Source: Pezizomycotina sp. ARF18
Lineage: Eukaryota; Ascomycota
Direction: 5' to 3'
Length of the DNA: 63,250 nucleotides
Assembly (NCBI GenBank): GCA_002224055.1
Contig: AZLU01000070.1
Span: 130,026-193,275, forward strand
Of this stretch, positions 1 through 11,761 are shown in pieces. Both the position numbers and the translations under genes were made by a program. The notes beneath the pieces were generated by a model. It worked only from the letters and a program-made list of their open reading frames with translations. It was not told where the DNA came from and searched no databases. Numbering within the stretch: position 1 is the stretch's first letter; each line of letters starts with the position of its first letter.

Positions 1-885
1 TCTGCGAAGGCTGGCGCTGCAGGTACGATGCTCCTCACGTTGGCCACATATTGTTGTTTTTCATGCTTGAGGGGTTCTTTTTTTGTGTTTGTCGACAAAT
101 TATCTGTTATCCTCCCGTCGAATGGCGGAGTTTGCACCAAGGACATATCTGGCTTCAACTTCCTTCCATATCTTTCGAACCCCTTTAATGCGACCTTGCC
201 TGGTTCCTTCTTCCTGGGGTGTTATCCCTATTGCTAACACTATTTTCCTCGCGCCTTTCCTCTTTTGCTATAGTTCCCATGTGGTCGTGTCAAGCGTTTC
301 TGAAGAACAACACTCAGAACAAGAGTGAGGGTCGGAGCGAAAGGTTAGTCAAAATTAATCTCTCTTTCACTATTTCCCCTTCCTTTCATTGAAGGATAAC
401 TTCCCACCGAAAAAATCTTTTTGCTCGACTCCTTTGGCTGACTCTTCCGGTACCTTTTTTTTAGCCGCTGTCTACGTCACCGCCGTTTTGGAGTATCTCA
501 CTGCTGAAGTCCTCGAATTAGCTGGAGTATGTTTACCGTGAATCATCCCGACCCCTTTTTTTTTCCAATCGCCCCCAAACTACTGTCTTTCCTTTACCTC
601 CCAACTCGTGCTGCAGTTGCTAACCTGTTTTTTGGATGTAGAACGCCGCCAAAGATTGAAGGTCTAAGCGCATTACGCCCGCCATCTGCAGCTTGCCATC
701 CGCGGGACGAGGAGGATACCCTCATCCGCGCGACTATTGCCTCGGTGGTGTCTTGCCGCAATCAACGCGCCTTGCTGCTCAAGGTCGAGAAGAAGAAGAA
801 GAGCACCGCTCAACCTCCCAGTAATTTACGGAAAACAAACGGCTTGAATCGGAATTTTCTTTTTTCCTTTCTTAGGTTTTTTTAA
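1..885 (+). CDS. HTZ1: Histone H2A.Z, 3' portion (cut by window edge)
   Basis: This is the variant histone H2A.Z, which replaces H2A in nucleosomes near promoters. The window starts inside the gene. Four coding pieces can be followed: 1-22 (SAKAG then LQ), 274-343 (FPCGRVKRF, NNTQNK, RVGAK), 465-526 (AAVYVTAVLEYLTAEVLELAG) and from 642 (NAAKD, KRITP, LIRATIA, RALLLKVEKKKK). The introns between them have gtacg, gttagt and gtatgt donors and end in tag. The FPCGRVKRF motif and the KAAVYVTAVLEYLTAEVLEL core match fungal H2A.Z and not canonical H2A, which has [20 protein letters not shown]. At least five single-base indels break the frame: an extra G in exon 1, a missing base after KRF, and several in the last exon. 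The exact stop is uncertain; the open frame runs to 885. Family identity is firm, and the breaks are probably sequence error. Confidence 0.86.
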
Positions 886-2627
886 CTCTTATGTATGGAA
901 ACAACACCGTCTTTACACACTGATTCTTTCTTTTATGTGGGAGACATTTTTCTTGACATCACTACGCACAGTTTTTCATGTTCTTTATTACTCGGTCTGG
1001 AAAAAAACTTTACTATCATCGCTTTTTTCGATACGGTCTTTGTAAGGAATTGAGGGAGGGGGCTTTGTTCTTTTGGCTTTTTTTCCTAACTGTCTTTTTT
1101 TTTTTTTTTTTGAAATACGGGCCAGTGTCGAAGGTCTGGTTTGATTCAAGTTTTTATCAAGATAAAAGAAACAAAAACAACAACAAAATCTTGCGTAGTG
1201 ATACTCTTGAATTAAAAAAGAAGAGAAAACAATTATACGAAAGCTGAAAAAACACGATTCCCTACAGTCCTCACAGGTGCTCTTTACTATTGTATTCTGT
1301 TTTTCCGAATTATTACTATCTTTACTGCACAGGTGTGGTTTGTTTTTTACTAAACTTATTATTATTATTTATTATACTACGAATTTCTATTTCTTTTATT
1401 TTTTTTTTTTTTTTTTTTTTTTTGAAACGTGTAAATAAAAACAAAAGGTAGTTGATTATAATCCGACGACTCGTGCTTTTTTTTTTTTTTTTTTTTCTGT
1501 TTTCTTCTTTTGATATGTTTGGGGTGCCTAGAAGGCTGAAAGTTCTGGAAGACGATGTGTACCTGATAAGACTCACGATCAAAACCCCACGCAGTATAAA
1601 ATTGGTATCCGAGGACACGATACACCACGCACATTCATCTCTCGGTACCACCTAGACGCGCTCTGCGATCATGATACGTTGGAGATAATATCGATGTTGA
1701 AAGTGCTATTCCGCGGAACTTGTATATGATCTGAAAAGAAAAAGAAAAAAAAAAAGGCCTCTCCAAAGGAGGGCGATATATAATAGACCGACCGACCATA
1801 CACGTAAAACTACAGGTGTGCAAAAAAAAACAACGGTTATAGGCAGTCTCAGTCTCAGCTTACTAACGTATCGTATATATAAGGATTGTGGTATGAGTTA
1901 ATACTTCCTTTACACGCTTTCTTGGCGTATTATTATATACAAGTTTTATTTCTAAGTTCTATGTTATTTTTTTTTTTTAAGGCTCATTATTAAACGATGC
2001 GGACGCGAAATTTGTGCGTATAAAATCATAAGCACAATTGAGATGCACACAAGCTAGCTATCGCACTGCAACCTCAAGCGCTATAATAGCCGGGACCGTT
2101 TCGTGCTTACATGTACGGAATTTCTATTGTTACCTACTTACTTACCATCGGTCCGATTTTTTTTAAAAGACAAGAAAAGAAAGAAAAGAAAGGTGTGTAT
2201 ATCATACAGGTAGCTCGGATCAAACCTACGACCTTTTCCCTTGAATAGTATTTGTTTTTGGTTTGATTTTTTCCAAATACGCATTTTTTATGTCTGGTTG
2301 CTTGTGGTTTACGTAGCAGACTGTTTGTAGGTTTAGCTAACCTTTCCACCGCGATAGTGGTTCATGGTTGAATTTTTTTTTTTTTTTTTTTTTTTTTTGG
2401 TTGGATAGAGTTGTTGGTTGGGGGGTTTCGGTTTTATGTAAGGCTTCATACGATTTATAGGAAGGAGAGCGGATATTTTTGACGGGGAACAGTTTAAATG
2501 TTGTATATATGTATTACACTATATATTTTTTAAAAAAAAAAATACAATTCATGACGTCTTTGTATATTCGACGAGTTATATTACCTCCTCCTATCCCTAT
2601 CCCTGTCCCTGTCCCTGTCTTTTCCCT
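886..2627. other. Intergenic, homopolymer-rich
   Basis: No protein-like frame is visible here. The stretch holds several poly-T runs, the longest 26 T at 2373-2398 and others near 1400-1423 and 1478-1497. Open frames here are poly-Phe or poly-Lys artefacts of those runs. It separates the convergent 3' ends of the H2A.Z gene and CWC27, so it carries two transcript ends. I see no clear polyadenylation signal that would place them. Confidence 0.6.
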
Positions 2628-4219
2628 CTATCGCGACGCTCTACTCCCACCCTTCCTTTCATCCTTCCGCCTCCTCTCCTCCTTCAGACCTCCTTCGTCT
2701 TCTCCTAGGATCGATAACGACCAGTTCCTCCTCGTTCTTCTTCTTCCAGTTTAAGTCTTTACCAAGCCTATCCTTCTCGAACGTGAGCTTGTGCGTCAAC
2801 CCAGCCGTCGTCGTCTTCGTCGTTGTCGTCCTTGTTGTGGTTTTGGTCGTGCTCCTCGTGCCACTTGCAGGATTTACAGTTGGGGATGAAGTGCAGGTCG
2901 CAGACGTTCTGCTCGTCCGCGTCCGGGTCTATATCCGCCTGCGGCGCTGGCGCGTCGGGCATGTCCGCGTCTGTATCCTTTCCGTTTTCGTCGTGAGAGG
3001 TAGATGAAGAGGATTCTGAGCGGATTGTAGTTTCGATTTAAACGCCGACATGGCGGATAATATTCCCTGCTCGTACGCTGCGTCTTCGGCGCCGTTGTTG
3101 CGCTTGCGCTTGCGGGTGGTATGGAGGTCGACGGAAGGAGGGAGCGTTGGATATCTAGCAGCGATTTTGATTTCTGTTTGCTGTCTTTTGTTGAAGATGA
3201 AGAGGTTCGTCGTTCGCGGAGCGTTTTCATGGCGGCTTTTACTTCTGCGATTTTCGCTTCCGTTCTGGATAAGCGGGTTTCTTCGGGTGTTGGAGAGCGG
3301 GGGATGACGGCGTCGAAGGAGACCGTGATGATCGCGCTGGTTGCTTTTTCGTTTCGTGGAGCGGGTGCTTGCGCTGCTACGGGTGCCGGACCGGGTGGCG
3401 CTTCGACGGCGGGTACTTGTCCGCTCATCTTCCGTGGCGGCGGCGTAGTGCTCCTCCCCCTCTTTTCCTTCTCTCCTTCGGCGCATCCGCAAGTAATCGC
3501 GTATCGTACTTCGGCTTCTCTGCATGCAGCGCTCCTAAACCTACCACCCCCAACATCCTCCCCATCCTCCCCGCCTTCCTCATCCGCAAAACTGAGCATC
3601 TGCTCCCTTCTTTTTCTTCTTCTTATTTTTGACAGCCTTATCGTCCGCATCTTTCCCCGCAGTCGAAACCTTAACCTCCCGCTTCTCCATATCCTCGAAC
3701 GGGTACTATAATCTCCGCCCCCAAAATTTTCGTCGGGTACAATGGCCGTTCGCATACCCTCGACGCCGTCTAGTTCCGCCTTTCCCATCTTCATGACGTT
3801 GTATATAGTATCCCCCGCGACCCGTCCGAACATTGTGTTCTTCTTATCTAGTTCCGCGCTTCACCGAGCGTGATAAAGAATTGAGATCCGTTGTCGTCTT
3901 TCCGTCCGCCGTTCGCCATGCGAGTACTCCGCGCCGGTTAAAGCGGAGGCGGGAATTAAACTCGTCGGCGAAGAGACCGCCATCGTAGATGGCTTCGCCG
4001 CCGTGGCCGGTGCCGTGGGATCACCACCTGGATGATGAAGTTCGGAACGAGGCGGTGGAAGATGGTGTTGTCGTAGTAGCCGTCGAGGCACAGCTGGAGG
4101 AAATTCCGGGACGCGAGGGGTGTTTCTTTGGCGAAGAGTTCGAGGAGGATGTCGCCGCTCGTTGTTTTTAGGAGGACCTTAGCGCTTGGTGTTGGTTCGA
4201 GGTTGTAGGAGGTTGCCAT
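2628..4219 (-). CDS. CWC27: Spliceosome-associated cyclophilin Cwc27
   Basis: This is a cyclophilin-fold protein of the activated (Bact) spliceosome. The start ATG at 4219 opens MATSYNLEPTPSAKVLLKTT, the usual Cwc27 N-terminus. The cyclophilin signatures follow across frames: NFLQLCLDGYYDNTIFHRLV, FADEFNSRLRFNRRGVLA, NGSQFFITLGE and ELDKKNTMFGRVAGDTIYNV. The position of the catalytic Trp of cyclophilin A appears to be acidic (Glu before LDKK), as in other Cwc27 proteins, so prolyl isomerase activity is doubtful. The C-terminus has CDLHFIPNCKSC, an acidic DDNDEDDDGW stretch, then THKLTFEKDRLGKDLNWKKK and ELVVIDPR, typical of the fungal family, and a basic end with a stop at 2628. The span of about 530 codons fits the family. 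No intron is needed. At least six frame changes are present, most in GC-rich stretches. It is divergent from the Fic gene. Confidence 0.9.
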
Positions 4220-5710
4220 TGTGATGGTCTGTTATTTGGATTTGTGTGGTTGGTAGATCGGCACAGATGAGAACCGCGGTGTTGTATTTACGCGATTAGA
4301 ACTTTTGTGGAGAAGAATCTGGGCTTTTCCTTCGGAGGTTTTCTTAGGAGGATGTGGAGGCTGGAGGCTTGAGCCGATGGTGCTGTGGCCATGCTCTAGT
4401 GATGATGATGAACGATGGAGTTCTTGCGAGAGATGGATGACGATGAGGGAAGAAAAAAGAAATTTGGTGTGTTTACTGGCTAAGAACAGTAAAGAAGGCG
4501 AAATTTCAGTGGGTGAGACGCGACGGAAAACTCCGTTTTCGTTACACAACAACCGCCTCATTATTAGACGGTTGAATTCTCTCCTTGTATTTTTAAAAAG
4601 AAAAAAAAAAAAAAAAAACACCCAAAAATTCTATCATTAAAAACAACAAGTTATAACTTTGGTGGAGCATGAAGACGAGGATTTTCCAGCCGATGCAGAT
4701 CATCATTAGCCAGTCTTACCTGGCAATGGGAATTCACACGGTTGAGGGATGAGGGAAGAAAGAGGGAACCTTGAAAATGCTATCTTCATTCAGCCTGACT
4801 GCGGCGCAATGGGCCTCCTCGCCAGTGCGCACTTACGGGCGATATGCGGCCAACTTTAAAGTAACATGAAGACCATTGGAAAGCAGAAATATGCCATCAT
4901 AAATCTCAACAGGCTCGAAGAGGCTTGCGGTATAAGGGAGACAACATGTCTCTACCGCCATTTATGGACCACGATGGAAAAGCTAGCAATGACGCTCAAA
5001 GCGATGGAATGGCACGGTGGCGCAGAGTTGGTGTTCTGTGGAAGAAAAGGTCTACGGCGCGGGGGCAGCCGTGCTGATATCGCAAAATTTGGCATGGAGA
5101 CCGACCTTCGGGACGACTGCTATGTTCAAAGAAGATACGATGCAGTGCCATGATCGGAGAGTAGCGATTACGGACGTATTGTACTGCTACATTGACCACA
5201 CGCTCATTGAACGTGCTCCAAGGAAGTCAGGATCGAATAGAATCACGAATGGACTCTTGATTCGGATGGAGTGGAGTCGATCATCTACAGTAGGCAACGC
5301 CCAAACATACATTTTGCGGAACAGATATTAGGCCAAAGGGTTCCCAAATGCCTTCACCTGAGGTGGCTATATTGGGACAGTTTGAGGGGGGAATTAACAT
5401 GACAAATAGCTCGATAAACTGCGGATTCATGACCAAAAATTAAAGATATTTTGGAGGATATTGGGTATGGGCTTCGGCAGAACCTGTATCTTTCTAACTT
5501 CTTTTTTTCGAGATGGCGCACGGTTAGGGAGTGCCTCTTAAAATCGAGTGAAGAGAGAGTTCATTTACAAAGGGTTCAGAGAATTCATGGTTGTTTAACC
5601 TTGCAACTCTAATATACACATTACTCACTAAAACCTTTCCCCCCCCTTTTCTTTCCAAAATACAATACAAACTTCAGCTTCAAGTAGCGATTACACCGTG
5701 ACTTCCGACA
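4220..5710. other. Upstream region of CWC27; two unassigned plus-strand open frames
   Basis: The region from 4220 to about 4640 is the CWC27 upstream region and ends in an A-run. From 4866 to 5331 two overlapping plus-strand frames (about 95 and 104 codons) look more mixed in composition than random noise, for example FAEQILGQRV in a third frame near 5310-5340. No frame gives a recognisable domain and there are stops in all of them. It could be a decayed or badly sequenced small gene. I do not assign one. Confidence 0.35.
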
Positions 5711-6956
5711 TTGCCTTCCTTTCATCTTTCCCAATGCGGAACAAATATACGAAGATGCTTCATCCTATCAATTTGGTCGCAGCTCTCGTTTTCGCAGCTG
5801 TTTGCTTTGCTATGCCTTTATCTAGGTTCCTATCATGTGCATCCCGTTCATAGCATCGCAAACATTACTCCCTACCGGCGCTCCCTCCTTCCTCCAACTT
5901 CAGCTTCGTCCCCCTGTGCAAGGCTTCATAGTTCCTCGACTTCGCCTGCGCGTACCACGATCACCAAGCGGATACTGTACCGGAACCTTTGTCCGACGAG
6001 GTAAGCAAGGTGCTCATAGCTGCCAAAAATCCAAAAATCCAAAACCGCACAGAAGCAGCTGCAACTGCTCCTACACAGCGAGTCGTTGCTGTCCCGCTGT
6101 CCTGAGGTCATCGAGGAACTCGGGAATTTTCACAACAGATCCGGCGACGGCGAGACCGCGTGGGGTTATTGCCTCCGTTCGTCGCTCCCGGGAAGCCAAC
6201 GAGCTATTAATGCTTCCTACGATATCCTCCCCGATATCATGGCAAGGCTGGCGCAGCTTACAGCACAAGCAGATAAGGTAAAAGGCTCCGATGAATTTGC
6301 AGCGGTATAAGTGACGAGGATCACCGCGCGTTCCGCCGGTTGTACGTCAAAACACCAACGCAATCGAGGGGAACTCGTTAGATGACCAGATAATCTACGA
6401 TATCCTCGAGAACTCCATTTACTCTAATCTCCCCAATGTCTCAAAAACGTACGAGCACAGAGAAACGTGCGGTGCCGCCGAAGCGTTCGATTACGTCTGG
6501 TGGGAATCTAGTAGAGCAGGAAGTGGAAACGCTTATTACTCCCTCCTTGAACGAAATCCATAGAAGGCTAATGCAGCATATTTCCCGTTGGATGCGGGAA
6601 ATTTCGGACTATGTAGTCTACGTCAACGGTAGGGCAACACCGCGCCCGAATACCTCGAGTCGCTCTTGGAAATGCTTACGGCCCGTTGAGCTTCGCGGGA
6701 ATTTCAAGCGCTGCATCCGACCCTGCGTGCTGTTATCATTCAATTGGAATTCGTTTGGCTGCACCCGTATTTTGATGGTAATGGTCGCGTGGGCCGTTTC
6801 CTTTCTACCGCTGTCCTCAGGAGCGCTGGGTTTCCGGTGTGCGATGTGGATGCTAAATTGAGAGAGGAGTATTACGATGCGGTTACGGGTGCGCTGCCGG
6901 GCGGCGGTAGCAATATTCTTCCTTTGCTTCAAATTTATAGTAAATGCATTTCGTAG
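5711..6956 (+). CDS. Fic/DOC-family protein (probable AMPylase), frame-broken
   Basis: Fic domains transfer AMP or other nucleotides or phosphates to hydroxyl side chains of target proteins. The core motif is intact near 6759-6800: HPYFDGNGRVGR, matching HPFx(D/E)GNGRxxR, where His is the catalytic base and Asp binds the metal. Upstream, near 6347-6480 in another frame, NTNAIEGNSLDDQIIYDILE and GAAEAFDYVW match the Fic-domain start. HRRLMQ (near 6565), PEYLESLLEMLTAR (near 6637) and the helix leading to QLEFVW complete the fold. The downstream end reads RSAGFPVCD, YYDAVTGALPGG and stops at 6956. The N-terminal 5711-6340 part is shared among three frames and its start is uncertain. I see no obvious inhibitory (S/T)xxxE(G/N) helix other than AIEGN, which may be it. 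At least five indels break the frame; I cannot tell sequence error from decay for this less conserved gene. Confidence 0.75.
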
Positions 6957-7854
6957 TGAAGTTTAGGTGGTAGTATTGTATAACACAGAGTCCCTTTGCT
7001 ATTGTAGCCTCTCGGGCGCTGAAGAGGCTCCACGTGGAGTTCTTCAACGAATATTGTACCGATAAGTTAATTAATGAGTTCCTTTTTGTTTTTTATCGCT
7101 GAAACGTATATACACTTTTTTTTAAAGACCCGGATAGAAATCGTGGCGGATTGACAGAATGCCCATAGCATATAAATATGCTAAACACAAGAAAACAACG
7201 CCAAAGGAGATATTTTACAGCAGACAGTACTGAAAAGGAGATGGCTTAAATGGAAAACTGGACAAAGCAAGATGCATAATACCCTCCGAATGGCGCAAAA
7301 ATGAGAAGGTAAAAGGACAATAGGAGAGTTATGTGATCGAGGAAGAATTGAAGTATTTAAAGAACAATATGAAATACGATGCTTAATCGGAGGGGAATCG
7401 ACCTCATTGTTATTTGGATGAAGCCTTCAAAAATGTAGGAGACGAGCATGATGAAGATACGATAGGATCGTGAATTCTTAAGAAAGACCACCAATATAGA
7501 AATATATTGAGAAAAACACCCAAAAGAATACCTATATCGAGAGAGAAGAGGAGGAGGAAACATATCGGCTAGGTATACAAAATAAGGGAGAATTGAGAAA
7601 AAACAGATACCAGTGAAAAATTTCGTATCAAGGCCTTGAGCTTTTTTTAAGGAGGAAGGGTTGAGTAAAGTGTGTAATAGAAAGAATGATAGCAAAAGTA
7701 TAGACAGGAATGCGTGATGATAATTTAAGAGAGAAATATTGATAAACCTTTTTAAAATCCCAGATATACGAAAAAAAAAAAAAAAAAAAAAGAACCGAAA
7801 TTAAGAAAAGTTCTCATGTAATACTTCCCTCCTACTCGCAAAGAAGAACCTACT
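6957..7854. other. A-rich intergenic region
   Basis: The plus strand is purine-rich from about 7140 to 7790, with a run of about 21 A at 7770-7791. A 112-codon minus-strand frame at 7357-7695 is hydrophobic only because the strand is pyrimidine-rich, and it has no motif. The region lies between the 3' ends of the convergent Fic and zinc-knuckle genes. Confidence 0.55.
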
Positions 7855-10420
7855 TTAGGTATGCTTGCTATCGTCAACAGCACCGAGCTCGATCCACAGC
7901 GCCTGCTTCAGACTGCTCATCTCCGAAACATAGATATCTTCTTCTGCTTCTTGAAAGTCTCCTTTAACTCCCATTACCCGCGACGTTATGCTCGCTCTGA
8001 GCGTGAGAAAGTAACTCGCTAAACGGTAGGAGGTGGTTATTAACGCTGCACCGGATCCTCTGGTTATCCTTGAAGAACTTTTGCAAGGGGTCGTTCTTCG
8101 GCAGGAGCTTGGCTACCTCCTCCACGTGCGTGTACTTTACGTGAGCTCCGACCCTGGTGACGAGACCGCAGACGGCGAGGTAGAGGAAGTAGCTCGTCAT
8201 GCCGACTTCTTCCAATTGCTCGAAGATTTTTACGAGCGCGCTGAGGACGGTTTGGGCTTCGGGTGTTAATGGGGAGGTTTTGCCGAGGAGTTCGCCGCGG
8301 CTGGTGACGCGGGTGACGCGAGCGGTGGGGTTTGCCGCGGTTGAGAAATGGGATGATGGGCCTCCGGAGAGTCTAGAAGTAGCGTTGCTGTTGCTGTTAC
8401 TGTTGCTGGTGCTGTTGCTGGTGCTGTTGCTGGTGCTGTTGCTGGTGCTGTTGTTGTTTGCGGCAGCCGCTGCAGCCCTACGCTCCTGCCTCGCCCTTTC
8501 GTGCTCCTTCTCGCGCTCTTCCTGCCTCCACTTCGCGAGCTTCGAAATAAACGACTTCTTGGACGTATCGGTGCACGGGTAATTCCTGGTGATAAAAGCA
8601 CGGTAGTCCGGACACTTTAAGAGTTCGCTCTCGAACATCGGTGGTTTAACTTTGAGGCCGTGCTCGATCGCGAACGCCTTCCTTTCCCGCTGGTTGAAGT
8701 TCGTGGTTGCAGGTGATTCCTGAATACCGAAATCTACTTCTTGCTGCTGCTGATTCTGTTGCTGTTGCTGCATAGAGTTGAACGTGGGCGAAGCCGATAC
8801 TAGAGTCGTGCGTTGAGGTGTAGCATTAGCGGCGGCGGCGGTGTTGATCGTGAGACGGCGCTGCTGCTGCGGTGGGGAATCGGGAACGAGGATGGCCGCG
8901 TGAGCACTGCTTCCGGGTACCGGTTGGGGAGTCTGATTTGTGTTGTTACGGGAGGAGGATGCTTGAGAATGGTTAGCTCGGGCCGCGTGAGCGCGGTCAC
9001 GGTCCGTCGGCGTGGGTTGGTGCTTGAGAGGTTTAAGGTGTGCAGCGCTCGCAGCGTTCTGAGACACCGCTGGCGGTTGAGCTGCAACAGCAGACGAGCT
9101 CCCACCGACGTTACGGAAGGGGTTCGGTGGAACCTGCGAGGAGCTAGCCCCAGACAGTCCATTAGAAGTGCCACCCGTCTCGGCATCAACCTGAGGCTGA
9201 CTCTGGGGAGGTTGGTTCCGCGAGGGCTGGCCCTGAGGAGATTGGTTCTGTGATTGCTTCCCTTTCTTCTTCTTGTTCTTCTTCTTTCTGCTGTTACCGT
9301 TGCCCTCGTTTGCATTACCGTTGTTCGGGTTCGGAACTTGCTGTTGCTGTTGCTGTTGCTGTTGCGCAGCGTTCTGATTTCTAACCTGCGGCTGCTGCTG
9401 CCCATTGTTCGTATTATTACCCCTCGACTGCTGTCCGGCGTTCGGATTCCCAACATTCTGCTGCTTCTGCCTCTGCTTATTATTGTTATTGTTGCTGCTA
9501 TTGTTCGAAGCGCTCGACGGACCGGCACCGTTACTCCATTACTCACATTCATGCTCTCCACGCGCTGTCTCTCCTGCCTGACGGGACAGTTCCCCAACTT
9601 GTGACCAGTCGCACCGCACTCGTGGCACTTGCGCCTCCACCCTTCGTAGTCGTACGCGTTCCTTTGAGCTCCCCAATGTCCGGAACTGTTTTCCTCCGGC
9701 CTGAGCCAGTGCGAGTGGGGTCCCGGCGGTTCGATATTTGGACGAGGTTCGGGCTGGTTATTGTTCTTGGAACGGCAACCGCCGGGGCGGTATTGTAAGC
9801 TCGTGAAACTCCTAGTTACCGAAGCATTCGCGGGGTTCATGCTCATAGGATTTGGGATGGCGATCGGAGTATTAGCGGAGGCGGGAATACCAACTGGACC
9901 TTTTGTGCGATTCGAATTTCCAGGAGCAGCGAACGGATTAGCTGGAAGACTAGCTGGCGAAGGATTCGCGTTATTCGAATTCCTGGAAACAGTAGACGGC
10001 TTGGCAGGAAGTCCCGGCGCGGAAGGTAACGAGAAATTCGACGTCGCGCGGTTGTTATCCGCTGCGTCCTGCATTCTACGTCTTCCTGCTTGATGTTGGT
10101 GTTCCGCGGCACTGAGAACGTCGGTTCTTTCCTAATCCAACGGGCCTGGAAATCGTCCCTGTCTCCGTCCCTGTCCCTCCTGTCGTTCCCGCCGAAACCT
10201 GTCCTACCGTTCCTAGCGGCACGACGAGGCGTAGGGTCGATCCTTCGATCTTTATATATGGCGGCGACGCAGAGCGCGAGCGCGCCGTCGACGATGACGA
10301 CGATGTTATGTTGTAGTCCCTGTCGCGAATCCCATTGCGATTGTAGTTGCTGTAGTTGTTGTTAGCGTGAGGATCCCCGTGCGGACCGCTCGTAGATCTC
10401 CTGGCGCTGGAGTCTGTCAT
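7855..10420 (-). CDS. CCHC zinc-knuckle, Gln/Asn-rich protein
   Basis: The start ATG at 10420 opens MTDSSARRSTSGPHGDPHA. A low-complexity N-terminus (Ser, Pro, Asn, Ala) leads to a single CCHC zinc knuckle near 9587-9632, KCHECGATGHKLGNC, which fits CX2CX4HX4C and suggests binding of single-stranded RNA or DNA. Then come long Asn/Gln tracts and a Lys-rich patch (KKKNKKKKGK) that could be a nuclear signal. More ordered C-terminal segments follow: ERKAFAIEHGLKVKPPMFES, YRAFITRNYP, FISKLAKWRQEE, an Arg/Glu-rich helix, and a last block with VLSALVKIFEQLEEVGMTSY and LLPFSELLSHAQ. The final frame change near 7975 leads to a tail ending at 7855. About 850 codons, with at least four frame changes. 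The knuckle and the order of blocks are seen. A role in RNA handling is inference. I do not recognise a named orthologue. Confidence 0.72.
8401..8450 (-). repeat. 12-bp in-frame coding repeat (Ser/Asn/Thr tract)
   Basis: About four copies of a 12-base unit (gttgctggtgct on the plus strand) lie inside the zinc-knuckle gene. They encode the minus-strand tract TSNSTSNSTSNS. The unit length is a multiple of three, so copy changes would keep the frame. Confidence 0.85.
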
Positions 10421-10674
10421 GCTTTCCTTTGTCTTTCGGGTTTTCTGTTTGTTATAGACATTGTGAGTAATGATGAAAAATTTTTTCCTGTCTCAAAGGC
10501 GAAGCACGACTTCCGAGATCGCTGAGAATCGTAATGATACTCGGGGAAGCTGTTTTCTAGATGAGACTAGAGGAGAAGGAGAGAAGATGCTCGTTCATAT
10601 AGAGAAGGCAATTGGAAGATAAAATAGAGGAAGGAAGGAAGGAAGGAATGGAATTCCTTGAAACGAAGGTGTGG

Positions 10675-10738
10675 TTTTGGTGGGTTTGGTGGGTTTGGTG
10701 GGTTTGGTGGGTTTGGTGGGTTTGGTGGGTTTGGTGGG
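10675..10738. repeat. 9-bp tandem repeat, G-rich (about 7 copies)
   Basis: The unit TGGGTTTGG repeats perfectly about seven times. On one strand each unit carries GGG and GG runs, so a G-quadruplex is possible. It reads as Gly-Phe-Gly on the plus strand and Pro-Pro-Asn on the minus strand. The minus-strand frame around it (10567-10935) has no other support, so I do not call it coding. Confidence 0.9.
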
Positions 10739-11727
10739 TCATCCGCCCACGTCGAAGCTGCATCTATAAGAGCCTCCTTTGGTTTTAGTGCGAAGCGAAG
10801 ATTTGCTTTACCCGGGGCTTCGGAACACAAGCAAAAACAAGAACTCCAAAGCAGCCACTTCACAACTGAATGCGCTATCTGAGGCAAGGAAGAGCAAAAG
10901 GCAAGGGGAATAAGTAGGCATATGCCTGTCATCACTTAAACTTACTTACTTCTGACTGATCGGTTTGATCGTTTTGTTTTTAATGATGATTATGAAATAA
11001 AGTATATAGATTATAATATCTTCCTCTCTTTCTAGGTAAAGCCAATTGAATTTCTTTAGTTCGTTCAGAGGTAATCTCACAATCCGTTTTTATTTGATTC
11101 GAATGAGCCCTTGAACCCATCTTCGTCTTCATTATCATTAATAGGCTGCTCTGGGCTGTTAGCTGATGCTTCTCTGTCTGTATGGGACCATAGCCTTCAG
11201 CGATGGAGTAGGCTAGTTTATCCTACGCCACATTTGACTGAAGCAGTAGGATGACGGGGTTATTGACAATGGAAAACCATCAATAGGATGAGTAGTACTT
11301 GAGTAAGGATGATGATCTTCAATTAACTTACATTTTGATTGATTTGTGTTTCTAGTACTGTTAGTATTTGTTATTAGCTTAAGTGTTATTATTCTTGAAG
11401 TCTTAGTGAAATTAGGTAGTAAGTATTATAGAAACAGGTTTGAATTTATCGTCTTTGGTGTTTTGTCGTCTTGCTTTTCACGATACTATCAGTTAATTGG
11501 GGTTTTTTTTTTTTTTTTTTTTGTGAGATTCGACTATAATTAAATAAATATTCAATAATAAAAAAGAGCTGTAAACATTTGAATTAATATTACTATTAAT
11601 AATATTTATGTTCTCCGCTTCTTAAAGAATTAAGAAGTCGCAGCTGGAGCTATTGGTACTAGTAATTTCTATTTATCGTGGGCGGTATCGAGTAAGATGA
11701 CAGACTTCAAAACGAAGACAAGCTACG

Positions 11728-11760
<33 letters not shown>
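11728..11760. repeat. ACT trinucleotide microsatellite, 11 units
   Basis: A perfect run of 11 ACT triplets lies in non-coding sequence. It is probably length-variable between strains. Confidence 0.92.

Positions 11761-11761
<1 letters not shown>

Noticed and set aside
1322-1651. Minus-strand 109-codon open frame
   Set aside because: It is driven by poly-T runs that translate to poly-Lys, with no motif and no partner exon.
7357-7695. Hydrophobic minus-strand 112-codon frame resembling a membrane protein
   Set aside because: Hydrophobicity follows from the purine-rich plus strand. It has no family resemblance and lies in A-rich spacer.
10567-10935. Minus-strand frame with Pro-Pro-Asn repeats and a hydrophobic start
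   Set aside because: The repeat is a 9-bp minisatellite open in several frames. Nothing else supports coding.
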